Shown: positions 1-8,666 of the stretch, one piece after another
Numbering within the stretch: position 1 is the first letter of the stretch
Layout of the letters: each line of letters opens with the position of its first letter
Source: Flavobacteriales bacterium UBA4422
GTDB taxonomy: Bacteria > Bacteroidota > Bacteroidia > Flavobacteriales_G > Salibacteraceae
Direction of reading: 5' to 3'
Assembly: GCA_002389645.1 (NCBI GenBank)
Contig: DGQE01000025.1
Location: 27,042 to 91,041 of the forward strand
DNA: 64,000 nucleotides
Notes under the pieces: generated by a model
Database searches by the model: none
What the model saw: the letters and a program-made list of their open reading frames with translations, nothing else
What the model was told of the DNA's origin: nothing
Position numbers and translations under genes: made by a program

Positions 1-3
1 CAA

Positions 4-444
4 CTACCCTTTCAACCTTTCGGCAACTATCTTATCCACTGGCCATTTAAAATCATCAGGGGAAATGCGATGAATAGGCAGCCAGCGTTGAACTTCGAAT
101 TTCAAACCCGCGTTTTCAGGAAAGTCAAAGGGTTTTACATTCGCTCTAAACTGCTGTTCACCGATCATCTTTACACGATAATAAATGCTCAGTAGCTGAT
201 CATTTTCATTAAACGCTGAAACTTGAAAATAATCGGTTGTGTAGAAATGTTCTACCACCTCAATTGGTTGATTCAACTCTTCCATAAACTCTCGCTCAAG
301 GCAGGCTTGAATTCCTTCACCCCATTCTAAACCGCCTCCAGGAAACTTAGTGAATTGAATTCCCTTAATCAGCTCATCACTTACTAGAAGCTCATCGCTT
401 TCATTAATAAGAATACCATACACACGAACATTAAACCTCTTCAT
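4..444 (-). CDS. NUDIX hydrolase
   Basis: NUDIX-family pyrophosphohydrolase, which would hydrolyse a nucleoside diphosphate linked to another moiety; the substrate cannot be read from the sequence. A NUDIX box is visible at about residues 38-60 (PGGGLEWGEG, then REFMEEL), with the usual G of REx2EExG replaced by N. About 146 aa, normal for a single-domain NUDIX protein. Two starts are possible, 450 and 444; I chose 444 because MKRFNVRVYG is a family-like N-terminus. It overlaps the end of mnmD and is the last gene of a leftward run (acpH-like, mnmD, nudix). Family assignment is firm, specificity unknown. Confidence 0.85.
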   Translation of the reverse strand: MKRFNVRVYGILINESDELLVSDELIKGIQFTKFPGGGLEWGEGIQACLEREFMEELNQPIEVVEHFYTTDYFQVSAFNENDQLLSIYYRVKMIGEQQFRANVKPFDFPENAGLKFEVQRWLPIHRISPDDFKWPVDKIVAERLKG

Positions 445-1120
445 ACCCATCCTTTCGTGCTCTTATCATTTCTCTTTTCCCCGGAGGCCCTTCTAACCGT
501 TCTACTGTAAATCCAGCTGCTTGCATATCTCTTCTGACTTGACCTTTGGCGCAATACGTGACGAGCACACCACGATTATTCATCATATCGAAAAGCTTTT
601 CCCAAATAGCTGGCTCCCACAACTCAGGTTGAGCATGCGGTGCAAAAGCATCATAATAAATTAGGTCAAACTTGTGGTCAGAATCAAATTCTTGAAGTGA
701 ACTATTAATCTTTTTAAACACAAAGCCATCCATCAAGCTTACCTCTGTATCCCATGCCGACACATGTATTTCTTTAAACACTTCTTCAACGCTGTTATCT
801 TTAATCAACTTTGGATAATTCAACTGCCCTACTATTTCCCATTTTAGAGGAAATGTTTCCAAACTCCAATACCTGACCGCAGATCGTTTTCTATCGATTG
901 ACGTTAGTAAAGCATTTAGTCCAGTACCAAAGCCTACTTCTAAAATTGAAACATGATCTGCATGGTTAAACTCCCTTAATCCCTTTTCGATAAAAACATA
1001 AAGGCTCTCTTGGATGGCTCCTTTGTGCGAATGGTAATGCTCTTTAAGTTCTTCAACTTTCAATGTATGAGAACCATCGCCAGTTTCTACTAATTCCGTT
1101 TTCAATTCTCTTTTTTTCAT
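431..1120 (-). CDS. mnmD: tRNA (mnm5s2U34) methyltransferase MnmD
   Basis: Predicted SAM-dependent methyltransferase for the last step of 5-methylaminomethyl-2-thiouridine formation at the tRNA wobble position. It is the stand-alone MnmD form, equivalent to the N-terminal half of enterobacterial MnmC and lacking the FAD oxidase half. A SAM-binding motif, EVGFGTGLNA, sits at about residues 61-70, and YYDAFAPHAQPELW, typical of the family, at about 155-168. The length of 229 aa fits MnmD. Its ATG overlaps the stop of the upstream ACP phosphodiesterase gene by 4 nt (ATGA), and its own end overlaps the NUDIX start, so the three genes are probably co-transcribed. Confidence 0.9.
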   Translation of the reverse strand: MKKRELKTELVETGDGSHTLKVEELKEHYHSHKGAIQESLYVFIEKGLREFNHADHVSILEVGFGTGLNALLTSIDRKRSAVRYWSLETFPLKWEIVGQLNYPKLIKDNSVEEVFKEIHVSAWDTEVSLMDGFVFKKINSSLQEFDSDHKFDLIYYDAFAPHAQPELWEPAIWEKLFDMMNNRGVLVTYCAKGQVRRDMQAAGFTVERLEGPPGKREMIRARKDGYEEV

Positions 1121-1686
1121 GCTTCACAAACATCAACAAGATTCGGGAAAAATCGTTGGAAATGATCCTTCAATTCATCTTTGAATGGCTCTGCATCAGA
1201 AATGGAAGAAAGCATGTTCGAAGAGAATTTAGTCCTGGAATCCATTCCTCTAAAAACCTGAGTAATACCTTCCTCAGTGGCATATTTTGGAAGGATGTTT
1301 TGGCCCGCCATGTAATGATAAAACCGCTGAGATCGCGAGGGCAAAATTTCATGATGACTAGCTATTACTTGGTAGCAATGCTTTGCGAAATCATTCAAGT
1401 CAACATCGCAAAATTCCTTCCAATGAAGAGCTAAAATGTGATCAAACATCACATCTACGACTACTCCACTAAACTTGGCCTGCGAAGGATAAAACAACTT
1501 CTTTGCTTTCGACACCTCATTATGCGTATCCGTGTAAGTATCAATAAAGCGATGAAATCGTATTCCGCGCGCCACTTCCTGAGAAAAACGATTAAAATCG
1601 CTTCCTCTCACACCATCTCCAATGTAGTTTCCAAACATCAAATCAGGATCGGGATACGCCAAATAAAAGTGTGCGAGATAATTCAC
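1117..1686 (-). CDS. acyl carrier protein phosphodiesterase (AcpH/DUF479 family)
   Basis: Resembles ACP phosphodiesterase, which removes the 4'-phosphopantetheine group from holo-ACP. The N-terminus MNYLAHFYLA and the GNYIGDGVRG segment are typical. I placed the start at a GTG (1686-1684) because it gives the family's N-terminal sequence exactly, and because a minus-7 promoter element TACATTTG (1700-1693) ends six bases before it; an upstream ATG at 1692 would lie at or before the expected transcription start, and ATG 1749 would put the promoter inside the gene. Length from GTG is 189 aa, close to the family norm. First gene of the acpH-mnmD-nudix run. Confidence 0.8.
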   Translation of the reverse strand: MNYLAHFYLAYPDPDLMFGNYIGDGVRGSDFNRFSQEVARGIRFHRFIDTYTDTHNEVSKAKKLFYPSQAKFSGVVVDVMFDHILALHWKEFCDVDLNDFAKHCYQVIASHHEILPSRSQRFYHYMAGQNILPKYATEEGITQVFRGMDSRTKFSSNMLSSISDAEPFKDELKDHFQRFFPNLVDVCEA

Positions 1687-1692
1687 GGTCAT

Positions 1693-1700
1693 CAAATGTA
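1693..1700 (-). promoter_or_regulatory. minus-7 promoter element of the ACP phosphodiesterase gene
   Basis: TACATTTG on the minus strand, an exact match to the Bacteroidota minus-7 consensus TAnnTTTG. Six bases separate it from the GTG at 1686, which predicts a leaderless or nearly leaderless transcript. Confidence 0.55.
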
Positions 1701-1766
1701 GTATACCGCTGTTCATGCCAAACTCCCAATCATGTAAAGCCTGTATCAACTTTATGAAAAGGCTTC

Positions 1767-1774
1767 TACATTTG
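1767..1774 (+). promoter_or_regulatory. minus-7 promoter element of the LytS-like kinase gene
   Basis: TACATTTG, an exact TAnnTTTG match, ends six bases before ATG 1781. No convincing TTG is seen at the minus-33 position. The spacing implies transcription starts at or next to the start codon. Confidence 0.55.
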
Positions 1775-1780
1775 GCATGA

Positions 1781-2836
1781 ATGACAGCTTCAAGATATTA
1801 TTATAAAGCACAACTATCAGGATGGTCATTATACATCTTGATTTCTACTGCCGTATTTATCCTAACTGGAACGAAACTTTCATTTGATGTGTTAGGAGGA
1901 ATATATCTAGTCTTTGCCTTAGGGCTGGTTGTTTCTCACCTCTATAGAGCGATAATCATCAAACTGGGTTGGCTAGAAAAAGACATTGCGTCATTGATTC
2001 CTCGAGTTGCAGTGGCATGCATTATTCTAGCAATTGTCTTTCACGGAATCTACATCTTCATAGGCAATTTAGCTTTCGGCTGGAAATTAGCCTACACTTG
2101 GACTGATGCGAATTTAGTTACGTGGGGAATGCTCTTTTTTATCTGGAGCTTGATCTATTTCACCTACATATTCTTCCAGAGATTTCGCAAGGAAGAAATC
2201 AAAAACTTACAGCTTGAATCCGCCAAGAACGAGTATGAATTAAGAAGACTTCGCGATCAAATGAACCCTCATTTTATTTTTAATGCAATGAATACCATTC
2301 GTGCATTGATTGATGAAAATCCAACAAAAGCAAAAAACGCAGTGACTCAATTGAGTAACGTATTACGTTCTTCCTTGCAGGCGGGTGACCAAGACCTGAT
2401 TCCACTTTCCAAGGAAATCGAAATTGTAAAAGACTATTTAGAAATTGAAAAAGCCCGATATGAAGAACGTTTGGAAATTTCTTGGCAGGTGCAAGAAGGA
2501 ACCGAAAAAGTAAAAATTCCACCCTTGTTACTTCAAACTATCATTGAAAACTGCATTAAGCATGGCATTGCCAAACTGCCCGATGGCGGCAGTATTTGCA
2601 TTCAAACTGTTACCCATGATGATGCAGTGGATATCAATATTTTCAATACGGGCGTTTATGATCCCAATGCAAAGAGCGACTCTTCACTCGGTCTTGAAAA
2701 CACGAAGAACAGGTTAAACCTTTCGTTCGGAAAAGAAGCCTGGCTGACGATAGGAAATCATGAAAACAAATCTGTATTAACAACCATTCACCTCCCTTTA
2801 ACATCCATCAAAAATGATAAGAGCAATAGTAATTGA
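1781..2836 (+). CDS. LytS/YehU-type sensor histidine kinase
   Basis: Membrane sensor kinase of the PF06580 (His_kinase) class. Four hydrophobic helices occupy about residues 14-133, followed by a short linker and the phospho-acceptor segment around H164 (MNPHFIFNAM). The ATP-binding domain follows, with an N-box at ENCIKHG (257-262) and a G-box at LGLENTKNRL (about 303-312). There is no large extracytoplasmic sensor domain, so the signal is probably sensed in or near the membrane. The gene overlaps the downstream LytTR regulator by 23 nt, which identifies the partner and implies translational coupling. The target genes cannot be told from the sequence. Confidence 0.9.
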   Translation: MTASRYYYKAQLSGWSLYILISTAVFILTGTKLSFDVLGGIYLVFALGLVVSHLYRAIIIKLGWLEKDIASLIPRVAVACIILAIVFHGIYIFIGNLAFGWKLAYTWTDANLVTWGMLFFIWSLIYFTYIFFQRFRKEEIKNLQLESAKNEYELRRLRDQMNPHFIFNAMNTIRALIDENPTKAKNAVTQLSNVLRSSLQAGDQDLIPLSKEIEIVKDYLEIEKARYEERLEISWQVQEGTEKVKIPPLLLQTIIENCIKHGIAKLPDGGSICIQTVTHDDAVDINIFNTGVYDPNAKSDSSLGLENTKNRLNLSFGKEAWLTIGNHENKSVLTTIHLPLTSIKNDKSNSN

Positions 2837-3548
2837 TGACGAAAGGTTGGCTCGCCAAGAGCTTAAAAACCTTTTGCAAAGTTTTGACAACATTCAAATC
2901 GTAGCTGAAAGCGGCAAGCCAGAGGAAGCTTTGGACCTTATTGAAAAAGAGAATCCAGACCTTATCTTCTTGGATATACAAATGCCAGGTATGACTGGCT
3001 TTGAAATGCTAGACGAATTGGAAGGAACCGCTCCTGAAGTAATTTTCGTGACTGCCTATGACGAGTATGCTCTCAAAGCATTTGAAGTGAATGCCCTTGA
3101 TTATCTCATGAAGCCAGTCGAGGAATCAAGGTTACAAGAGGCAATTGAAAAAATAGCTAAGCGCATCGCCAAGAAAAAAGTCGAATCAGAAGGACAAGAG
3201 AATGATGGGAAACTAGAGTTACATGACCAGGTGTTTTTAAAAGATGGAGAAAAATGCTGGTTTGTAGAATTAGAGAAAATTAGATTATTCGAAAGCGAGG
3301 GCAACTATGTTCGTGTCTATTTCGATGAATCGAGGCCATTAATTCTCAAATCGCTCAATGCTTTGACAGACCGTTTAAGCGAAAAATATTTCTTCCGCGC
3401 CAGCAGAAAACACATCGTCAATTTAAGATGGATTGAAAAAGTGGAAACATGGTTTAATGGCGGCCTGCTTGTTATTCTGAAAGATGGCACCAAGGTGGAA
3501 GTATCAAGAAGACAATCTGTGAAATTGAAAGAAATGATGGCTCTCTAA
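2814..3548 (+). CDS. LytTR-family response regulator
   Basis: Response regulator with an N-terminal receiver domain (about residues 1-120; acidic pocket D8-D9, phospho-acceptor D54 in IFLDIQMPG, conserved K near 101 in YLMKPVEE) and a C-terminal LytTR DNA-binding domain (about 140-240). The LytTR part shows the typical YVRVYF and FFRASRKHIVNL segments. A charged linker (KKKVESEGQEND) joins the domains. It is the cognate partner of the overlapping upstream kinase. In Bacteroidota such orphan-input LytS/LytTR pairs are common and their regulons poorly known. Confidence 0.92.
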   Translation: MIRAIVIDDERLARQELKNLLQSFDNIQIVAESGKPEEALDLIEKENPDLIFLDIQMPGMTGFEMLDELEGTAPEVIFVTAYDEYALKAFEVNALDYLMKPVEESRLQEAIEKIAKRIAKKKVESEGQENDGKLELHDQVFLKDGEKCWFVELEKIRLFESEGNYVRVYFDESRPLILKSLNALTDRLSEKYFFRASRKHIVNLRWIEKVETWFNGGLLVILKDGTKVEVSRRQSVKLKEMMAL

Positions 3549-3579
3549 ACCAAGGCTATATCACTATTGTTTGCATCGT

Positions 3580-4176
3580 ATGTCTTTCGCTAATGAAGTA
3601 ATTAAAAAGCTATTCGGAAAACCGGGATCTGATAAGGGTTCCGCTAAACCCTTCATTCTTGATTCTGGGAAAATAAATCGCAGCGCAACAGAGCTAAAGA
3701 ACTATCAGGCATGGAAAAAAGATCATGCATCAGATTTCATATTTGAAGTGAAACAAAATGCCCTTTTTAGTCAGCAAAACCTAACCGAACGATTGAGCTT
3801 TGTTTGGCTGAATACATCAACCGCCAATGGTTTCCAATTCAATCTGTCAGCGCTAAAAACTCCGGTTGATGAATCTTGGTATGCCTTAGAATTGATCAAA
3901 GAGCGGATTATAAACCAAGAATACATTGTCACTCATTCAGAATTTACTATTTCCGAAATGCAACATCAACTCCATAAAAAAGAATGGTTTTATCTAAAAA
4001 CGCCTCATCAAATGAGAATTGGGGTGCCACCTTTTGATCAACGCTTTGGAAATATTCAGCTTGAAATGAATGAAACAATGAAGACAAATCTGAAACTGAC
4101 TGCAACAACCTACTCAGACAGAAACTACAATCCTCCAATTCCTTTTGAAGATTTGGTGGACACTGTCTTTTCCTAA
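3580..4176 (+). CDS. conserved hypothetical protein (198 aa)
   Basis: I do not recognise this protein. It is a soluble-looking, mixed-charge protein without a signal peptide, membrane segment or obvious repeats; aromatic residues are frequent in the middle and C-terminal parts (for example KKEWFYLKTPHQ). The ATG at 3580 is preferred over the TTG at 3571 because the latter lies inside a promoter-like ATTGTTTG (3566-3573) that ends six bases before the ATG. It follows the LytTR regulator by 31 bp but seems to have its own promoter. Function unknown. Confidence 0.7.
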   Translation: MSFANEVIKKLFGKPGSDKGSAKPFILDSGKINRSATELKNYQAWKKDHASDFIFEVKQNALFSQQNLTERLSFVWLNTSTANGFQFNLSALKTPVDESWYALELIKERIINQEYIVTHSEFTISEMQHQLHKKEWFYLKTPHQMRIGVPPFDQRFGNIQLEMNETMKTNLKLTATTYSDRNYNPPIPFEDLVDTVFS

Positions 4177-4199
4177 TTTTAAAGCTGGATTGAGCTTAG

Positions 4200-4207
4200 T
4201 ATCTTTG
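4200..4207 (+). promoter_or_regulatory. minus-7 promoter element of the OmpH-like gene
   Basis: TATCTTTG, an exact TAnnTTTG match, 18 bases before ATG 4226. It lies just downstream of the stop of the preceding gene, so this marks a new transcription unit. No good minus-33 TTG at standard spacing. Confidence 0.5.
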
Positions 4208-4225
4208 CACTCTATTATCAAAAGA

Positions 4226-4831
4226 ATGAAAATTAATCACTTCGCTACACTGGCTTTTGCCACAATTCTGATCTCTGCATGCAATAATGCTGAAACTCCG
4301 AAAAACGAAACTGCAACTAAGGTTGACTCACCAACAAAAGCCATGGCAGATGGCACGTTGAAATTTGCTTATGTCAATACTGATACTCTTTCATTCAAGT
4401 ATGACATGATCAAAGACCTAGAAGAGCAGATCGTCCAAGAAAGATTGCAAATGGAAAATCAATTGCAAGCAATGGTTAAAGACCTTGAAAAAGATTACGC
4501 TGATGCACAGCGAGAATCCGCTGGGTTATCGCAAGAAGCATTGAGCATTCTTCAACAGAAGTTATCACAAAAAGAACAAGGGATAATGCAGCAGCGTGAT
4601 GGAATGGAAGCACAGTTGATGCGCAGCGAACAACAGAAAACAAACGATTATTTGAAAGAGATTCAAATATTCTTAGATGAATACGCAAAAGAAAAAGGTT
4701 ATGACATGATTTATGGATTCAACGGGTTGAACAACTTGTTGTATATCGACAAGTCATATGACATTACTGACGAAATTGTGGACACACTTAACGCTAAATA
4801 CCAAGCCCAAAAACTGACTGCCGACAAGTAA
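4226..4831 (+). CDS. OmpH/Skp family lipoprotein
   Basis: Predicted periplasmic chaperone of the OmpH/Skp family, which escorts unfolded outer-membrane proteins. The N-terminus is a lipoprotein signal (hydrophobic core, then LISAC with the acylated Cys at residue 19), so unlike E. coli Skp it would be membrane-anchored. The central part (about residues 60-140) is a long Glu/Gln/Lys-rich helix, a coiled coil, starting after the family-typical KFAYVNTDTL. The C-terminus carries YDMIYGFNGLNNLLYID, also typical. The start at 4226 gives a clean signal peptide; an open frame extends to 4145 but without signal features. Its stop overlaps the ATG of the next gene (TAATG). Confidence 0.85.
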   Translation: MKINHFATLAFATILISACNNAETPKNETATKVDSPTKAMADGTLKFAYVNTDTLSFKYDMIKDLEEQIVQERLQMENQLQAMVKDLEKDYADAQRESAGLSQEALSILQQKLSQKEQGIMQQRDGMEAQLMRSEQQKTNDYLKEIQIFLDEYAKEKGYDMIYGFNGLNNLLYIDKSYDITDEIVDTLNAKYQAQKLTADK

Positions 4832-5391
4832 TGTATATCGCAAGAAAATACAAGGAAACCAATATTGTTGAGTATGTGCTGTATATGTGGCACATTGAAG
4901 AGTTGATTCGATCGATGAATTTGGATATTGAGGCCATTCAACGCAATGTGATTGATGCTTTTGATGTGAATGAGGAATCAAAAAAAGAAATCAGAAATTG
5001 GTATGAAGAGCTGATTAGTGAGATGCGAAGCCAAGGTATTGTAGAACAAGGCCATTTTAGTGATTTGAGTGAGTATATGATGGAATTAACATACTTGCAT
5101 CAAAGTCTACTCACAGTTTATCAGGACAAAGAATATCAAGAGTTAGTAAAACAAGCGCAGCCTAATATTGAGGAGCTTAAGAAAAAAGCGATGAAGCAAT
5201 CTCGGTTTGAAATTGAAACTGCAATGAATGGCCTGTTTGGTGTCCTTGTGCTAAAGCTTAATAAAAAGCAGATTTCTGAAGCCACACAGGATGCTGTGAA
5301 AACCATCTCAAAAATGATGGCTCATTTAGCGAAGCAATACCATAGAATGAAAGAAGACACCTTGAGCCTCCCAAAAGTTATGGGTAACTAG
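4831..5391 (+). CDS. DUF4924 family protein
   Basis: A 186-aa, almost entirely alpha-helical protein without signal peptide or membrane segments, matching my memory of the Bacteroidota-specific DUF4924 family (N-terminal YIARKYKETNIVEYVLYMW, then conserved LHQSLL). The function is unknown. Translation is coupled to the OmpH-like gene (TAATG overlap at 4829-4833). The end overlaps the convergent ald gene by 4 nt. Confidence 0.8.
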   Translation: MYIARKYKETNIVEYVLYMWHIEELIRSMNLDIEAIQRNVIDAFDVNEESKKEIRNWYEELISEMRSQGIVEQGHFSDLSEYMMELTYLHQSLLTVYQDKEYQELVKQAQPNIEELKKKAMKQSRFEIETAMNGLFGVLVLKLNKKQISEATQDAVKTISKMMAHLAKQYHRMKEDTLSLPKVMGN

Positions 5392-6611
5392 GAATTAAAA
5401 GCCGCCAATAGCAACTTTAAATCTTTGCAGGGTAAGTTTAAAGACTCGCCTAAATACTTATTGGTAAGCGTTCCATTGTAAAGATAAACCCCAGTCTGAA
5501 TACCAACATGGTTTCTGATCATGTCCTCTACTCCACCTTCATCACCCATTTGCAATACTAAAGGTGCTATAACATTACTCAACGCGTGAGAAGCCGTTCT
5601 GCTGACAAGAGATGCAATATTCGGCACGCAATAATGGATTATATCATGCTTTTTATAGATGGGTCTATCCAGCGAGGTCACCTTAGACGTTTCAAAACAA
5701 CCGCCTTGATCTATGCTGATGTCGACAATAACCGAACCTGATTTCATCTGCTGCACCATTTCTTCAGAAACATAACATGGTGTGCGCCCTGAAATAGTTC
5801 TTACGGCTCCAATCGCAACATCTGCTCTCATAAGCGCTTTCGCTAAAACTTTTGGTTGGATTGCCGATGTTGAAACTCGCTGCCCAATAGCATTTTGCAA
5901 GCGTCTGAGTTTAGATATAGAATTGTCAAAAACCCTCACATCTGCACCTAATCCCAATGCTGCCCTTGCCGCAAACTCACCCACGGTTCCCGCACCAATA
6001 ATGACTACTTGAGTAGGGGAAACACCCGTTATCCCGCCAAGCATAATCCCTTGACCTTTTTGATTCATAAGGTATTCAGAGGCGATCAATACTGCACTTG
6101 TGCCAGCAATTTCACCCATACTGCGCACAATTGGCAACACACCATCTTCGTCAGCAATATAATCCCAAGCAATGGCAGAAACCTTCTTTGCCATTAAGTT
6201 TTTGATGTAGTTTTTCGGTTGTACATTGAGCTGCATCGCAGAAATCACAACTTGCTTTGGGTTTAAAAACTCCATTTCTTGGTCTGCAACTGGCTCAACT
6301 TTCAAAAGAATATCTGCCTTGTAAACCTCTTTGGTACTATAGGCAATTTCTGCTCCTGCTTCACTGTACTCGTTATCTAAGAAATTCGAGGCCTTACCTG
6401 CATCATTTTCAACCACAACACGATGACCATTATTTACCAACAACTGAACTGCTTCTGGAACCAACGCCACTCTATTTTCTTGCATGGAGATTTCTTTAGG
6501 AATTCCAATAAAAAGGCGCTTTCTGCGGGTTCCAAATGGTTGCAGTTTTTCTTGAGGTAGCATCATTGCCGCATCACTCAATGAACGTTGGGTTTCTTTC
6601 GAAGTGCTCAT
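5388..6611 (-). CDS. ald: alanine dehydrogenase
   Basis: NAD-dependent oxidative deamination of L-alanine to pyruvate and ammonia. An N-terminal catalytic domain (IGIPKEISMQENRVALVPEA at about residues 35-54) and a Rossmann NAD-binding domain with the motif IIGAGTVGEFAARAA (about 205-219) are seen; C-terminal residues resume the catalytic domain. The 407-aa length, with about 30 extra N-terminal residues relative to the typical 370 aa enzyme, resembles Bacteroidota homologues. It lies 3 bp after tsaE, the third gene of a leftward porX-tsaE-ald run. The alternative, a transhydrogenase alpha subunit, is less likely since no beta subunit is near. Confidence 0.9.
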   Translation of the reverse strand: MSTSKETQRSLSDAAMMLPQEKLQPFGTRRKRLFIGIPKEISMQENRVALVPEAVQLLVNNGHRVVVENDAGKASNFLDNEYSEAGAEIAYSTKEVYKADILLKVEPVADQEMEFLNPKQVVISAMQLNVQPKNYIKNLMAKKVSAIAWDYIADEDGVLPIVRSMGEIAGTSAVLIASEYLMNQKGQGIMLGGITGVSPTQVVIIGAGTVGEFAARAALGLGADVRVFDNSISKLRRLQNAIGQRVSTSAIQPKVLAKALMRADVAIGAVRTISGRTPCYVSEEMVQQMKSGSVIVDISIDQGGCFETSKVTSLDRPIYKKHDIIHYCVPNIASLVSRTASHALSNVIAPLVLQMGDEGGVEDMIRNHVGIQTGVYLYNGTLTNKYLGESLNLPCKDLKLLLAAFNS

Positions 6612-6614
6612 AGG

Positions 6615-7040
6615 TTAGTTCTTAAAGGTTAAGGTTCGGTTGTCGTTGGTTAGGCTTACATTAATGTGGATATGCAACGCATCATCAGGAATGAAATCCC
6701 CTCCTTTTTCAGGCCACTCCACAAAGAGAATAGAGTCCGAATTAAGATAATCTCCCCAACCAATCTCAATCAATTCGGAGGGTTCGCGCAAGCGGTACAA
6801 ATCAAAATGATAAATCACCCCTTTCTCTGCTGAATCGTACTCATTGACCAAAGAAAATGACGGACTACTCATTCCACCTTTCACTCCAAGGTCATTACAC
6901 AATATTTTTATTATTGAGGTTTTACCGGCTCCCAACTCGCCATGAAAACAAAACACATTATAATCATTATACAATGACCTAAATACTTGCTTTAACTCAT
7001 TGACTTCTTCCAAAGTTGATACGATAAGGGGTTGTTGCAT
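6615..7040 (-). CDS. tsaE: tRNA threonylcarbamoyladenosine biosynthesis ATPase TsaE
   Basis: Small P-loop ATPase required with TsaB/TsaD for t6A37 synthesis on ANN-decoding tRNAs. The Walker A motif GELGAGKTS is at about residues 33-41, and the family segments SPSFSLVNEY, YHFDLYRL and LFVEWPEKG follow in order. I chose the start at 7040 (MQQPLIVST), which gives a normal 141-aa TsaE; an in-frame ATG at 7076 would add 12 unusual residues. Located between porX and ald in one leftward run. Confidence 0.92.
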   Translation of the reverse strand: MQQPLIVSTLEEVNELKQVFRSLYNDYNVFCFHGELGAGKTSIIKILCNDLGVKGGMSSPSFSLVNEYDSAEKGVIYHFDLYRLREPSELIEIGWGDYLNSDSILFVEWPEKGGDFIPDDALHIHINVSLTNDNRTLTFKN

Positions 7041-7096
7041 CTTACAATATTCTAAGATACTACAAATATCAGCCACTTATGTCGATCTAAAGCAAT

Positions 7097-8656
7097 CTAT
7101 TTTGGAGAACATACAACGAAAGGAATGATCATTTCTTCCAATGAAATACCTCCATGCTGAAAAGTGTCTTTGTAATACTTCACATAATGATTGTAGTTAT
7201 TCGGATATGCGATAAAGTCATTACTCTTCGCAAATATGTATCTACTGCTCACATTCGTTTTTGGAAGAAAGACATCATCAGGATTCATTACTTCAAAAAC
7301 CTCTTTGGCTTTATAGTTTAAGTTTCTCCCCGTTTTATACCTCAAATTGGTGTTTATGCTTCTATCACCAACCACTTTGATCGGATGTTTTACGTGCACC
7401 GTTCCATGATCTGTAGTTAGGATCATTTTGGCACCCATATCTTTAATTCCCTTAATAATATCTCGTAATGTGGAATGTTCAAACCATGAAAGAGTGAGTG
7501 ACCTGTATGCCGATTCATCATCGGCTAGCTCTCGAATTACTTCCATTTCGGTGCGGGCATGACTCAGCATATCCACAAAGTTGTATACGATAACATTAAG
7601 GTCGTTATGAACCAATGAATGCAGTCCTTCACTCACTTTCTTACCGAAATTCAAATTAGTAATCTTAGCGTAACTGTGCGAGTATTGTTTTCCGAGCCTT
7701 TTAATTTGCTCAACCAATAACTGTTCTTCAAACTGGTTCTTGCTTCCTTCATCATCTTCGTTCATCCAGTATTGCGGAAAACGCTTTTGAATTTCACTTG
7801 GAAGCAGTCCTGCAAACAAGCTATTTCGTGCATATTGTGTAGCCGTTGGAAGAATACTCAAGAAAGTACGCTCTTCATCAATTCTAAAATCATCAGAGAT
7901 AGCTTCTTGTATGATTTTCCATTGGTCGAGTCGTAGATTGTCTATTACCACTAAAAAAGTTGGTTTACCTTCTTTCATTTCAGGCACGACCCAATTCTTA
8001 AAAACGGTGTGCGACATTTCTGGTTTTTCTCCAGAACGTCCGTTTAACCAATCGATATAATTTTCCTCAATAAATCGTGAAAACTGACTATTGGCCTCAT
8101 CTTTTTGCATGGTCAATATTTCTTGCATACTCGGATCACCACTTTGATCTAATTCGAGATCCCAATAAACAATTTCTTTGTAAAGATCCATCCATTCTTG
8201 CCAATCCAAGTGATCATTCAAGCGCATTCCGATTTGACGAAATTCTTGCTGATAGCCAGTAGTAGTTTTCTCACTTACCAATCTTTTACTATCTAAATTC
8301 TTTTTTAAACTCAGTAAAATCTGATTCGGATTCACTGGCTTAATGAGATAATCAGAGATTTTGGAACCAATAGCATCTTCCATAATCGTCTCTTCTTCAC
8401 TCTTAGTAATCATGATTACTGGAATGTTTGGCTTAACAGACTTGATCCGCGTTAACACTTCTAAACCAGAAATTCCTGGCATATTTTCATCTAAAAACAC
8501 CGCATCAAAATCTGAACTATTAATCTCATCAATGGCCTCTAAACCGCTGCTAACAGGGGTAACTAAATACCCCTTATTTTCTAAAAACATGATGTGCGGC
8601 TTCAATAAATCGATTTCATCGTCTGCCCAAAGAATTTTGACTTGCTCGTTGCTCAT
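7097..8656 (-). CDS. porX: PorX-type response regulator with PglZ/alkaline-phosphatase-like domain
   Basis: Two-domain protein of the PorX family, known in Bacteroidota as a regulator of type IX secretion. Residues 1-125 form a receiver domain (D12/D13 pocket, phospho-acceptor D56 in VFLDENMPG, K107 in YLIKPVNP). From about residue 200 a PglZ-type, alkaline-phosphatase-superfamily domain follows, with metal-site-like segments VVIDNLRLDQW, LPTATQYARN and LTTDHGTVHVKHP; characterised PorX proteins hydrolyse oligonucleotides through this domain. There is no DNA-binding domain. The protein is 519 aa, full length. It heads the porX-tsaE-ald run and is divergent from the HD-hydrolase gene, with which it shares a near-palindromic promoter region. 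Confidence 0.93.
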   Translation of the reverse strand: MSNEQVKILWADDEIDLLKPHIMFLENKGYLVTPVSSGLEAIDEINSSDFDAVFLDENMPGISGLEVLTRIKSVKPNIPVIMITKSEEETIMEDAIGSKISDYLIKPVNPNQILLSLKKNLDSKRLVSEKTTTGYQQEFRQIGMRLNDHLDWQEWMDLYKEIVYWDLELDQSGDPSMQEILTMQKDEANSQFSRFIEENYIDWLNGRSGEKPEMSHTVFKNWVVPEMKEGKPTFLVVIDNLRLDQWKIIQEAISDDFRIDEERTFLSILPTATQYARNSLFAGLLPSEIQKRFPQYWMNEDDEGSKNQFEEQLLVEQIKRLGKQYSHSYAKITNLNFGKKVSEGLHSLVHNDLNVIVYNFVDMLSHARTEMEVIRELADDESAYRSLTLSWFEHSTLRDIIKGIKDMGAKMILTTDHGTVHVKHPIKVVGDRSINTNLRYKTGRNLNYKAKEVFEVMNPDDVFLPKTNVSSRYIFAKSNDFIAYPNNYNHYVKYYKDTFQHGGISLEEMIIPFVVCSPK

Positions 8657-8666
8657 AAGTTGATTT

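Noticed and set aside
1063..1434. A 123-codon plus-strand open frame over the mnmD/ACP phosphodiesterase genes
   Set aside because: It crosses two well-supported minus-strand genes and lacks a start context or family resemblance.
7097..8656. PglZ domain as a sign of a BREX or Pgl phage defence system
   Set aside because: The PglZ-like domain is fused to a receiver domain in the PorX layout, and no brxC, pglX or other defence genes are nearby.
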